64,000 nt of DNA from Ascaphus truei (Eukaryota > Chordata > Amphibia > Anura > Ascaphidae). The position numbers and the translations under genes are program-made. Shown here one piece after another: positions 46,887 through 57,789 of this stretch (position 1 is its first letter; each line of letters begins with the position of its first letter). The notes beneath the pieces are model-generated. The model saw only the letters and a program-made list of their open reading frames with translations, made no database searches and was not told the DNA's origin. The stretch is taken from NCBI GenBank assembly GCA_036426205.1, contig CM071568.1, forward strand, positions 50,189,045 through 50,253,044, in the 5' to 3' direction.

Positions 46887-47125
46887 CAGCCTGCAACGCA
46901 TTGATCCTGCCGTGCATTTCCTTCCTCTCCTCCTCTCTGTTATTATTCCCGCCACTACAGCCTGCAACGTATTGATGCTGCCGTGCATGTTTCCCCCTCC
47001 CTTCCCTCTATTCCCGCCACTGCAGCCGGGCGCGCGCAGGTGACGTCGCACGTGGACGCCATGGCAACGCGGTGTCCCTAGAGACAGGAGTGGCTGGGGC
47101 CTGCGGAGGCTGCGCCATCACCACC
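46887..47125 (+). promoter_or_regulatory. CIBAR1: CIBAR1 promoter with RFX X-box and tandem duplication
   Basis: CpG-rich. GACGCCATGGCAAC at 47055-47068 matches the RFX X-box (GTHNYYATRRNAAC) at 13 of 14 positions, 57 bp before the start codon. A CRE-like TGACGTCG is at 47041. Upstream, a unit of about 66-71 bp starting CAGCCTGCAACG occurs at 46887 and 46958, with a partial third near 47016. RFX control is expected for a ciliary gene; the site is seen, its use is inferred. Confidence 0.6.
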
Positions 47126-47154
47126 ATGAGCCAGACCCCGGAGGCTAGAGCTAG
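47126..47154 (+). CDS. CIBAR1: CIBAR1 exon 1 (start codon)
   Basis: ATG in a strong context (CACCATGA) begins MSQTPEARA and stops inside an Arg codon at CTAG|GTAACG (donor at 47155). With phase 2 it joins exon 2 to give ARARDNQTRQIQ without a break. The alternative human start, MLRRNLDE, is different, but the region from DNQT onward is conserved. Position in a CpG-rich promoter with an X-box supports the start. Confidence 0.75.
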
Positions 47155-48442
47155 GTAACGGGCGAGCGGGTCACCTCTCTGCGTATAGAAGGGAAGGGTG
47201 CGCCGCTTAACCTGCGAGGCCGTGACAGGCTCCTCTGATGGGGAGGGCAGGGCAATAATGTAACGCGAGGCTGCAGCGTTTGACTGGTAGAGATACATTA
47301 CCCGTCAGTATGTTTGCACGAGTCCTTGTTACGTCTCACATAGGATTGTGTCACTTTATTTCTCCTTACCCTTCCTAACACAGTTGTGTGTATGATTGTG
47401 TCTTGTTACTACTCCCTATCTGCGTAGTGGTGTTGTAGTTACATGTGCCGGTGTGCTGGCAGCTTGGATATAATACATACACCATCAGAGGGGGGGGGGG
47501 GGGGGTCTTTATCATACTGCTGAGGAGAGGCTGGCCAGTGAATACACAGATGTCAACCTCCATGGACAAATAATTGGTGGGAGGGAGTGTGAACCAAACT
47601 TGCAGCATTATAATGTCAAAGTATTGCACACGGTCAGCAGCACTTCATTAAAGTGCATGTGAACTGGTCATGTTACATATCGGTCACACTGACCTTGCAT
47701 TGTGAGAGCTGACCAGTCTAGTTACGGGTCATCCCTTGGGTTGGGATCGAGGTGCAGACATAGCACCCAGACCTCTGCTGATCCCTCATTCTCTGCTTGA
47801 GCACCTTCAAAGACATATACAGGCAGGTCAACTCTCACTGATTTTTAACATCTGCAGCCTGATATACCCAAATGGTGGGTCCCACTGATAAAAAGTGCCA
47901 TGTTGTATCTGAAGCCCTAAATCTCACTGTTTTCTCCTCCCTATATTCTAGTTGTTTTTCTTATCACACTCGACTTTATAGACACATCAGTTGTACTTTG
48001 GCCCCTCCCTGTTCAATATAGTAGGAAGTGGGTTATTGCTCAGTTGACTGTCCACTTTATTTCCATTCATGCAAACGGACGTTGATCCTTAAATAACTAT
48101 GCATTACCCTACCCCACTTTTCACTGTTGAATTGGGGAGGTGGTATAGACCCTTCCATAGAAATATAGGGTAACTTAACTTGCCTTACTTTTGTCCTTTT
48201 ATACGCTACTGAGCTGACAGGAAATGTAAACCATCACTGCCATGAAGTGTTACCATTTAGGAAATCAAGGAACTAGCATTTTGTATCGTACCATCTGCCT
48301 TGTAGCTGAAGTAGCAGGAATATGTATTTGTGAACTCGATTGCTTCCTGCCACGGACATATTGGTGAATAGTCTAAAACATTTTCCTTAACTTTGTTTGC
48401 CGTTACATGCAGCAGTGTTTGTTTCCATCACTCAGCCCCTTA
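47155..48442 (+). other. CIBAR1: CIBAR1 intron 1, first part
   Basis: Unique-looking DNA with a poly-G run near 47490; no further exon recognised. Confidence 0.5.
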
Positions 48443-48727
48443 GGCCTCTGATATAGTGGGTGCGCGCAACAGAACGCGCGGCGTCACGCCTGTCGGCCGA
48501 GCGATCTGTGGCCTGAGATCCACAGCGACGTGGCTGTGACATCATGTTAGCGGTTCGTCCTCATTGGCTGAACCGCTCACGTGACTTGGCCGTCACGCAA
48601 CAACATTTAAAAAAATTGTTGGCTGAAAATGCGGTCACGCTTCATCGCGTGTGCGGTCACGCGCTCTATGGCCTGCCTCATAGATTTGCGGCCTGTTCGC
48701 ACTGTCGTGCGCAGTATGGTAACGGCC
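48443..48727. mobile_element. PIF/Harbinger-like MITE in CIBAR1 intron 1
   Basis: Ends TTAGGCCTCTGATATAGTG and (reverse complement) TCAGGCCGTTACCATACTG are inverted; the 3-bp flanks are TTA and TGA. GC-rich with many CACGC/GCGTG words. Confidence 0.55.
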
Positions 48728-48905
48728 TGAGGCTGATTATTTGATGGCAAGTGAATTTTAGGCCTTGTCTCTGCACTAGGAGACATCAAAATTACAGAAT
48801 TGTTACCAGCAACAATGTGAAAAATGTTACCACATTCAGTTTGGTATCTGAAGTAGCTACTGTAACTTTTTATTGTACTGTAATTGCACTTGATTTTTCC
48901 TTCAG

Positions 48906-49140
48906 AGACAACCAGACAAGACAGATACAAGATACTGTTACTAATGTGGAAAAGCATTTTGGAGATCTGTGCCAAATCTATGCTGGGTACGTCCGTAAGA
49001 CTGCTAGACTGCGCGATAAGGCTGATCTTCTTGTGAGAGAGGTCAATGCGTATGCAGACACTGAGACACCAAACTTGAAACATGGGTTGAAAAACTTTGC
49101 TGATGAACTTGCCAAACTTCAGGATTACCGTCAAGCAGAG
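48906..49140 (+). CDS. CIBAR1: CIBAR1 exon 2 (N-terminal BAR domain)
   Basis: Acceptor TTTTTCCTTCAG before 48906 and donor GAG|GTATTA at 49141. The exon encodes DNQTRQIQDTVTNVEKHFGD, YVRKTARLRDKADLL and FADELAKLQDYRQAE, nearly colinear with human CIBAR1/FAM92A. CIBAR1 is a BAR-domain protein that binds membranes, partners CBY1 at the mother centriole and ciliary base, and has been linked to mitochondrial inner membrane shape and limb development. This exon makes the first helix of the BAR dimer. Length 235 nt (one base completing the split Arg codon plus 78 codons). Confidence 0.95.
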
Positions 49141-50356
49141 GTATTAAACGGATGATTTAACTGGACAAATGTTTTTCTGTATGTTTCCAATGTTTTCATG
49201 ACACCTATTGTACATTCATATAGTGATAATTCGTTACTACAACATGATACACGCGTTACCTGTGCATGATGTCTTGCATGTGTTAGTTTGCATGTTATTT
49301 TTTTCCACCTATTATATATTACTGTACTTTGGTGCCTTTTAAATATTGCTATACATTCTAAATAAACATGTTAAAAATCATCAAAAATGTTTATAAAGAG
49401 TGAAGCAATACATTGCCTGTTCCACTTGTGCAGATCATTTAAGTCACAATCCTATCTCAAGAGTGCTATCCTTTAATTGATAATACTTGTACATAAATAA
49501 CTTTTCGGTCTACAAACTGACTTCTATTTTGTCAGTGGAGATGGTACACTTTACCTCTACCAAAACATGATATATTTCATTTTTATACTTTGAGGGAATT
49601 TTCTGAATTCCGTTAAAGCTAAAAGTAATTATTGACCAAGTTCAGACAATTTCTTTACAGCATTTGTCCCCCAAGCGCTGGCTACGCCATCAGCCTGCTC
49701 TCCCCAGTCCAGAGACATTGCCGGCATTGATCATAGCTTCTTCCTGCTCCCTCAGCTGCTGAAGAATCAGTGCGCTGAATAATTATTTCCCTCTCCTGTG
49801 CTAATCACTAGTTTACAGTGTGGGAAGAGGAGCTGGAGAGTTTTCACCAACATTAAGCTGCTAACTGGAGAAATAGGAAGAAGTGTGTATCACATACACA
49901 CGTGTATTAATTGCGTATGTGTGTGTATGCAGCCCTTGAGCTATACCATGTTGCCTACCACTCTCCTTTAGCATACTGTTCCCCATGGGCCTCCATGTGC
50001 TGAATTTTTTTTCTTGGCTCATTTAAAAAAAATGTATTTAAAAAAAGAGTGTCTAAAAACAATAGATTCAATTAAAGAATAGGGGCAAAAATACTTTAAT
50101 CAACTGTACAAATAGAAAAAAAAGTTATTGGTGCATGTCCTTAATGCAGTGTAGGCACACTGTTTAACTAAACGAGAAGATAAGAATAAGGACAGCAATC
50201 TAAACACTCGCGGTTACTGGATTCTGAATACCTTATAAGGATTATAAGGAGTTCTTCCTTTTTTTTTTTAGGGATGCAGAAAAGTCCCAATATTTGCAAA
50301 CGCCACGTTTTTCCGTGTTTGTGCTCTAAATCTTCTGGTCAAAATTTGCAGCCTTA
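49141..50356 (+). other. CIBAR1: CIBAR1 intron 2, first part
   Basis: AT-rich, no exon or repeat end recognised. Confidence 0.5.
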
Positions 50357-50679
50357 GGCTGCGCTTATAGTGCTGGTGATGGCGACACGACCAATGACGT
50401 CGCCGTTGCCACCAGCGAAAGTTGTAATTGGATTTTCCGCGACTGTCACCAATCACGTCACCAAAGGGGGCGGACCGCGGTCTCTGGTTTAGAGACAGTC
50501 ACATGTGGTGACTGTCTCTATCACGTGGTGACTGTCTCTCTCTCTAAAAAAAATCAAATAGACCCAGCTACCAAATTTTTTGCCGCGACGTCACTTTGTC
50601 GCCGTTGTGCTTACTATAAGCGCTGGCGACAGAGTAAATGTATTTGTTGTCGCCATCGCAAGGCACTATAAGCGCAGCC
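50357..50679. mobile_element. PIF/Harbinger-like MITE in CIBAR1 intron 2
   Basis: Exact 17-bp inverted ends GGCTGCGCTTATAGTGC between TTA duplications (50354-50356, 50680-50682). A relative with the same end is at 62125-63878. Interior has GGCGACA/TGTCGCC words and repeated ACAGTCACCACG-type pairs. Confidence 0.85.
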
Positions 50680-51410
50680 TTAGCTGGCACCCATTTTTAC
50701 GCAAAAAAAAATTCTATCAAAACTAGTGATCAGCCTATGCTCACTTTGTGCGCCAACCCCGCCGTCCGAAAAATGACTGGTTTGACTTTTTTCTTTCCCC
50801 ACTTTCTCTCCTCTCTCCGCACCTCTTTCATGTAATACCTTATGTAATTTAATTCTCTACCCCTCTTTCTCCTCCAGCACTCTTCCTCCTCACATGTCAA
50901 CTGACATGCTGTTCCTTTGTCTGCTTTCTGTCTAAACTTTATTTGACTCTCCAAATCTGCCACCAAGCGAAGTGTATTACAATGTCACCGATGGGCGGGA
51001 AAAAAAACTTTTTTTAACATATTAAGACATGTTAGTCAAGTTATTAGTCTTTGCAAATCAGGGTATTTAGTGACATGCTAGGATGATTGATCACTTTTAC
51101 CACAGTATATCGGAACTGAAACTTATTTAACGTGTATCACATGCTGAGCATATTCATATTCTTTCAATTTTTCCATACACAATACTTTTTACTCCTTTTT
51201 GTTAATTGTATTCTTTCATCTGTTTGTTTTTGACCCTACAAAAAAATGTTGTTAATGCCTTTTACTGCTGTAGATATCCCTGAAACATGGGATAGGACAC
51301 TGAGTGTAGTATATAGGTTTCTATACAAAAAATACATACCATACCAATATATTCATTAAATCTACCTCTGTTCTGGCTTGTAATAAAAAAATACTTGGGT
51401 TTATTATTAG
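50680..51410 (+). other. CIBAR1: CIBAR1 intron 2, remainder
   Basis: Nothing recognised apart from AT-rich DNA. Confidence 0.4.
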
Positions 51411-51479
51411 GTTGAGAGGCTCGAAGCCAAGGTAGTGGAACCTCTGAAAAGTTATGGGGCCATAATCAAGCTTAAAAGG
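51411..51479 (+). CDS. CIBAR1: CIBAR1 exon 3
   Basis: Between TTATTATTAG and GTAGGTACG this 69-bp exon encodes VERLEAKVVEPLKSYGAIIK and LKR, in frame with exons 2 and 4 and nearly identical to the same segment of human CIBAR1 (VERLEAKVVEPLK, then YGTIVKMKR). It continues the helical BAR domain. Phase 0 at both ends. Confidence 0.95.
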
Positions 51480-51823
51480 GTAGGTACGTACCTTTTTTTG
51501 TTTTGTTTTGTTCGCATTGTTTAGTGTGCTTTGAAAATGTTGCCTTAACATGATAAACATTGATATACGCCATAGTTTATGTAGTCAAATTGATCTGTAC
51601 TTTTCTGTAGGCAACTCTTCAACTCAACACAGAAGAAATCTGTGCCAACCAAATCCTGCAAATAGATCACAAAGTTTACTCACCAGTCAAGGGCTGTAGC
51701 ATATCCTCAATAAAGATAGTAAGAGGAGACAAATGCTAGAGGTTCCAATGCAACCGTGTGCTTTTATTCTGACTAATGTTTTGTCAGATTAACAAAGTTA
51801 TATTGAAACCTCTGGAGTGCTGC

Positions 51824-51870
<47 letters not shown>

Positions 51871-52084
51871 TTTGTTTTTTGGAACAGTTTAAACTTAAAT
51901 GACAGCAGTACAGAAAAAGCATCGGGTAACGAATAAGAATTTGCCAAAATAGAACAGTGAACAAGCACAAAAACTACTTTTAGAAAAAAATCTGTGTTAA
52001 AACAGTGAATTGAAATACTTTAAAAACAACAACAAAAAGCAAATGCAGCTTCTTTAGAAAGTGACTTTCCAAAATCCCTCAAAG
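51480..52084 (+). other. CIBAR1: CIBAR1 intron 3, first part
   Basis: Contains a GT microsatellite at 51826-51868; otherwise unassigned. Confidence 0.5.
51826..51868. repeat. GT microsatellite
   Basis: About 21 GT units. Confidence 0.9.
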
Positions 52085-52687
52085 CAATGGATGTCAGAGC
52101 GTCGGTTTCCTAGGTATATAAAAAAGAAAAATATAGTGCAGATTTATTTGACACTAGAACGTGAATGAATAGACTAATTAGTTCCACTCAAGTTGTGAGT
52201 ATTCAAGTGTTTTAGCACACTCCTTGGTGCATGCAGTAAGCTGGAACTTTGGGATCCCCTGTTTTGAGAGAGACAAGAAAACAGATAGACATAGTACAAT
52301 AATGTTTATAAAATTAAGGAAAAGATGCTGAAAATAAGCTTTCACATTCATCAAAACAATCGCACATCTAGACCACAGTCAGAGGACAGTGGAGCTTCGA
52401 CAGCAGGCTCTCTCACCAGCTCTTATGACGTCACTTCCGGATCGTTATGTCCAGTGGTTGACAAATCACCAAAAAATCTACTCGCCACACAAAAAAATCT
52501 ACTCGCCACCTAGTACCAAACGTGTGCTGCTTGGGCCAATATTTACTCGCCCGGGGGTTAAATCCACTCGCCCGGGGCGAGCAAATGTATAGGTTTGTCG
52601 AACACTGGTTATGTCACTCGGGGGGTATGGTAGTTCTCCTCTGGGGCCAGACGATTTAGATAGTTAACAGTCTAGAAAGTCCATGAG

Positions 52688-52721
52688 CCCTATGCGTTTC
52701 ACTCTGCGAGCTTCGTCAGGG
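52688..52721 (-). repeat. Hammerhead-like module, best match to the consensus (copy g)
   Basis: Minus strand: CC, CTGACGA, A, hairpin GCTC-GCA-GAGT, GAAA, CGCATA, GGG. CTGACGA equals the hammerhead CUGANGA box and GAAA the second box; CCC/GGG form stem I, and the ATA after CGC can supply the U-H cleavage position. One extra A lies between CTGACGA and stem II, which the canonical hammerhead lacks. Other copies: 3474, 9744, 13506, 15886, 40775, 40848, 42060, 53471, 56369 and 60185, with halves at 1551 and 17736 and a decayed one at 30670. Confidence 0.6.
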
Positions 52722-53470
52722 TTTGTGGTATCCTCCGATCTCCACCCTTCAATACCTTCACGATGCAATGACGTCAGGACGTAATAGATAAAATCCATAA
52801 ATATAAATTACAAAAACCCAAATAAGAGTCTATCCAAAATACCTGTTCTAAACCAATTTATAGATTTTAAAAAAATAAATGAATTTGGCTGCAAGAAACA
52901 AGACAAACAATACATAAATGGAAACATAAGTATATAATTCTGACAATGCTCGTCTCCGATCAGGAAGCGAACCCGCAGGGCTGACGTAGGGATGCGAATA
53001 AACCGACCAGAGCCCAGGAACAGAGTCTGTAAGAGTATCCGTAGTCTGTAAGCAAGCAAAATGTCAGGGCTGGCGGCAGTGGTGCAGAATCCAGGCAACA
53101 GGGTAAGGGCAGGCAGCAAGGTCGGGGTCAGCAAAAGGGAAATCCGATGAACAGAGGAGGCACTGGACTGGAACCCTTACAATAATTAAAAATAAAAGCG
53201 TAAATAGGTGCCAAAATTCATAGAACAATTACCAGAAAACTGACTCTAACAACCATCCTAACACAGTAAATAGCTGCTATCAAAAAGGCAGAGCCCACCT
53301 GTATATTTTAATTATATATACATTTTTTTTTACTTTATTGTATTAAATCTTGTTATATATAAATTGGTTTAGAACAGGTATTTTGAATTGTCTTTGTGTT
53401 CTTGTAATTGACATTTATGGTTTTAACTTTTGCGTTGTGAAGGTATTTAACAATGGAGATCTGAGAATAG

Positions 53471-53510
53471 CCCTGATGAAGAGCGCAGAGTGAAAAGCGC
53501 AACGCACTTG
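53471..53510 (+). repeat. Decayed module in the opposite foldback arm (copy h)
   Basis: CCCTGATGAAGAGCGCAGAG, TGAAAAGCGC: the first box is intact, but stem II and the closing part differ from its partner at 52688. Confidence 0.5.
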
Positions 53511-54267
53511 GACTTTCTAGACTGTGGGTTATATATATCTTCTGGCGCCAGATGAGAACTACCATACCCCCTAAGTGACAGCACGGGAGCTCGTGAGGGA
53601 GCCTGGTGTGTGCGCTCGCTGTGGTCAAGATGTGTGATTTTATCTGGTGAATGTGTGAGTGTATTTTCATCACCTTTTCATCAATTTTTATAAACATAGG
53701 CATAGTACAAACTCTTTCATAATGAGGGATCCATGAGTTCCAGCTGCAGAAAAGGCTTACTGCGTGCACAAGGGAGTGTGTTAAAATGCTTTAATATCTC
53801 ACACCAAGTGAGTGGAAATAATTAGCCTATTCATCCACTTTCTCGTGTCAAATAGATCTGCACTATATATATTTTTTCTTTGTATATACCTGGTAATTAC
53901 TTGCACTCTAACGTCCATTGCCAACGAATAAGAATTGACAGATTTGTACTGTTCCAAAGAACCAGAAACACGATGGAATTTACAATGAATCTTACTGCTT
54001 TTTAATCTGGATCCACACTCCTGAGAAGAAAATAAGGATATCTTGGTAATAATATTTTAGGTTTCATTTTGGGTAGATGCAATGTACAAGAACTACAATT
54101 TGTAAATTGAGACTATTTTTTTAAATTTATGTAGCCAGCCTGTTGGCAATAAGAAGATATGCCTGACAGTCTCAGATCTGGCTTTTTTATGTTCAAACCA
54201 TAATATGGTTGATAAACTCAAGTAACATTGACCTTTTTATCATGCGCATATCTTTTTTTTTTTATAG

Positions 54268-54369
54268 GAAGATCTCAAAGTGACTTTATCTGCGAGGAAC
54301 CGAGAAGCAAAGCAAATGACCCAGTTGGAAAAAACGCGTCAGAGAAATCCATCGGATCGTCAGATTATA
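54268..54369 (+). CDS. CIBAR1: CIBAR1 exon 4
   Basis: After a long T tract and TATAG (AG at 54266-54267), 102 bp encode EDLKVTLSARNREAKQMTQL and EKTRQRNPSDRQII, ending before GTATCC at 54370. Human CIBAR1 has DDLKATLTARNREAKQLTQL and ERTRQRNPSDRHVI at this point. With exons 1-3 it brings the frame to 145 codons, about half of the human protein of about 290 residues. The next exon (SQAETELQRAAMD in human) was not found up to 64000. Confidence 0.95.
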
Positions 54370-55059
54370 GTATCCTTAGTTAAAAAGTATCTCGTAACAA
54401 CCGCAGTATGTGGTTTGTTGCTAGTTTAGGGAACTTTTGCTAGTCTTCATTATCAAAAATTAATAGAGTATTACTGAGGCAGTGTAACTTGGCGTACACA
54501 AACATTTTGTAAACAACCTAACAATGTAATGGTCTTTCTTTTTAAAGAAACTTAACTTAAACTTTAACCCTTTTTAGAAGTCGTCCTGGTGTACCATGAT
54601 GTAGTGGCTACATTATGGGCTTTCTGCGAATTTTCATGGTGAGATTCCATTCTGTGCTCCCATGGAGCATGGTACACAATCTAACTGGCAGAAGACCCCT
54701 CTTCCATTCTTCCATTCCCGCTGTTGGTGATGCAGCAATCACGTGATTACTCCGAGAAGTGGTCATGTGATCACTGTGTGCTGGAGTTGCTGTGGCACTG
54801 GTACTGCAGGCCCCTCTGGCATTCAAAGGGTTAAAGCAACCTTTTGGCTTTTTGTTTATTTGGAAATAGTTTTCACGATATCCGTTGAAAGAAAAAGTAC
54901 AGTGAATGTATATTAAACGATTCCCTTCCAATCTGCCACAGGATAAATCAGGAGATGGAGAGGAGCAGGTTCCTTGCCTGCGTAAGGTACTGTTCAATGT
55001 GAAGTTGTATTGCAGCAAAGGGAGTAAGTAGGAAGATAAAATCAAACCCCTCCCATGTT
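54370..55059 (+). other. CIBAR1: Intron 4 of CIBAR1, first part
   Basis: No exon or repeat end recognised. Confidence 0.4.
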
Positions 55060-55194
55060 TCAGCTGACAGTTTGAAAGAATACTACTATCTCCCTCCCCA
55101 CCCACAAAAAAGGGGAGAACATCCTGAATATGATGGCCTCTAAAAAGAAACCGTATTTCTTGTATAAGAAATGTAAAATCACAAACACGGAGAT

Positions 55195-55520
55195 TCTAAC
55201 TACTGTTGCGGCCGAGTTTATTCTTACCTTTGCCCGGTCTCGGCCGCAACAGAAACCGGGCGCGCGCCGAGGTGTCCCGGGCGCGCGCCGGAGCCTCGGA
55301 GGATCGGTCCTCCGATCAGGGCTTCCCCCTCTCCGGGTCCCCCAGAGCCCCCCACCGCAATCCCCCACATCGCGGGACACCAGGGCTCCCTCGGGGAGCC
55401 CTGGGCACGCGCGCCATGCGCACACGCTCCCGATGAAGCGTGACCGCGCATCGATGACGCACGGCACGCCGAGAGAAATAAACGAGCAAGCCGGGAAACC
55501 TCCCGGCTTGCGGCACTAGC
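55195..55520. repeat. GC/CpG-rich repeat with inverted end motif
   Basis: TGTTGCGGCCGAG and CTCGGCCGCAACA (55204-55216 and 55239-55251) are inverted; GGGCGCGCGCCG occurs twice. Open frames on both strands follow from the lack of AT-rich stop codons. Confidence 0.5.
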
Positions 55521-55546
55521 CAGGTGAGGATAAAGTGTGCCGCCTC

Positions 55547-56042
55547 TGTAGGAGTTCTGCACAGTAATGTGTATTGATCTCAATATACTGGACTTGTTGT
55601 CAGAGGCTGTTTTTCCAGTTCTGTCCTTATTGGTAACCTCATACAATGAATCCCGTCAGCCTAGTGTAATCTGACCAGTGAGTCTGCACGTGTCATCTGC
55701 CATCGGACTGCGTTCCACGTATAGTATCTATGTGGGAGGACTTGTCCTATGTTAACATGGGGACTCCTTTCTAAACACCGGAATTTCTTATTTATTTTGA
55801 CTTTTAATTCGTTTTTATTTTTGTAGTTTACTGCAATTTCTTTAGTTCCTATTTTTATACCATACAAGGGTTGTATTAATATCACATTGAAATCATCTAT
55901 TTACTCATTGTCTGAGGTAATGTTTATCCGATTTTGATTTGTATGTTGGTACCCGTGTTACTACTACAGACAGTGCGATCAAGACTTCCACATGTCTAGT
56001 ATATTGAGATTTAATACACATTACTGCGCAGAACTCCTATGT
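55547..56042. repeat. Foldback repeat, about 50-bp arms
   Basis: TAGGAGTTCTGCACAGTAAT...ATATACT at 55547-55600 is inverted at about 55996-56041 with two changes. Confidence 0.7.
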
Positions 56043-56368
56043 ATTGCTACTGGTTTTATTTGTTCTACAACAAAGTGTGTGTGTGGAAAATGGGGGAAAA
56101 ACACTATAAATTAGCCTTTTCCAAGCGTTTGGTGTGCCTTTTTATTTTAATTTTTTTAATCTTAGTACAGTTTGGCACTTTAGCAGCACCGGCTCTAATC
56201 TTTTGGATTATTACTGTTATTGTGTGCCCTGACTCCTTTACACTATCTATATGTAACAGTCCAGAAACAAGGCACTCGCATACTGTATGTGTAGATAGAG
56301 CTTATGCAGGGAGCATACCGTTCGGGTGACGGCAAAGGAGCATTATAGAATATATATGATATAGAAAA

Positions 56369-56415
56369 ATAGGACAACATTTCGACTTCCCAACGGGTGC
56401 TCTTGATAAAGACTA
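56369..56415 (-). repeat. Decayed hammerhead-like module (copy i)
   Basis: Minus strand: ATCAAGAG, CACCC-GTTG-GGAAGTC, GAAATGTTGTCC. The GAAA box and a hairpin remain, the first box is altered. Confidence 0.35.
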
Positions 56416-56679
56416 CGTTGGGAGCCAGTTATTTTTATGATCTTTATTTCTTCACTTTTTTGTCCTGTTTATATTTTCACTTTTTACATGGTCTTGTTTA
56501 TACCAAATATATATATATATATACACATATATTAATTTTTTCACACTTTTTTGGATGTATGTATACATATACACACGCATGGTAGTTGATTAGCTCCGAC
56601 TTCACTATTTTCTTTGTAACATATATACACACCAAAAAAAACTATTCATGCCCTTTTACTGCCTTAAGAACTAGGAATT

Positions 56680-57620
56680 TGTTGCAGGCCCATTTGGCAG
56701 CAAAGCATAGAAACACAGAATTTGACGGCAGACAAAAAAACATTTGGCCCATCTACTCTGCCCATTTCTTCCATCTGCTGTAAAACATCCAAACATATTT
56801 GGCCATTGGCTTTCTTTCATATTTAGGAAAGTCTTATGTCTTTCCCAAGCATGTTAGAATTCCCTTACTGTATTAGCCCCAACCACCTCTTTTGTGAGGT
56901 TATTCCAGAAATCCTTCACCCTTTCTGTGAAGAAGTACTTCCTCACATTTTACTTGAGCGTCCCACCCTCCAGAGCAAGACCTCTTATTCTAGCGTACCT
57001 CTGTTTTCTGGATTATGCTTCCCTCCAGCACCTTGTTGAAAGCCTTTATATATTTGAAAGTCTCAATCAAATCCCACCACTCCCTTCTCTTCTGCAAGCT
57101 ACATATATTACACCCTTCAGTTTTTCCTGATTTTTCAGTTTTATGATGTAGACCATGTATTTGTGCAAAAATGACTATCTCTTAATTTATTTGTGTTCTT
57201 CTGGAGATATGGTATCCAAAACTGAACATGGCACGGTCGGTGAGGTTAGGCCAATTATCTATAAAGTGGCATCACTACCTCTATTTCGGATGTTAATTCC
57301 CTGTCCCATCCCGTTGGCTTTCCCCATTGGTTTGTTCCATCGCCTGCCTTATTTTAAGTCTGCTGAAATTACTTCTAGGTCTCTTTCCCCTAAAGTGGTT
57401 GACATTCTATTGCCATTAATTGTATATTTGGCTTGTGGATTATTTTGGCCCAAGCACATGATTTTACACTTTTTTAGCATTAAATTGTTGATGCCATGCT
57501 CTTAACAGTTTCTCTAATCAACCTAAATCATCCTTTTCTTTACCACCTTTCCCTGGGTTGTCAACAGTGTGCATATCTTTGTGTAATCTGCAGAAAGGCA
57601 TACTTTATCTTCACGAATGT
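56680..57620 (-). pseudogene. Second LINE family (CR1/L2-like), 3' half, decayed
   Basis: Minus strand shows SADYTKICTLL near 57600 (the FADD box changed), then a KIMCLG block, and near the 3' end the KCEEVLLHRKGEGFLE segment and the TTTGACGGCAGA tail common at LINE 3' ends. Many stops. It differs from the 190-1365 family. Confidence 0.65.
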
Positions 57621-57789
57621 TCTTTAATAGCCATTAGTTTACTTTGATTTGCAATCGGACTGCATCTTTCATATTCATATGAGAAGTAATTACCAAATAT
57701 GGAGCACCCCGACATGGTTTTGAGCCGCTTGTACCGCAATTTTAGGCTAAAATAATGTTTCCAGGAAAATCAACATTTCTCTGTGAATG

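Larger units (their letters stand above)
52085..53925. repeat. 1.84-kb foldback in CIBAR1 intron 3
   Basis: Matching inverted blocks in order: GCAATGGA near 52085 and 53920; AGTGCAGATTTATTTGACAC (52136) and 53845-53865; GAATAGACTAATTAG (52166) and 53820-53832; ACAGTCTAGAAAGTCC (52668) and 53513-53528; TGTTCTAAACCAATTTATA (52843) and 53360-53378. The loop (52880-53350) includes LTR-like sequence. The arms each carry one hammerhead-like module. No coding frame. Confidence 0.8.

Noticed and set aside
55060..55646. Overlapping GC-rich frames of 130-140 codons
   Set aside because: Open on both strands because the CpG-rich repeat lacks stop codons; no protein family motif.
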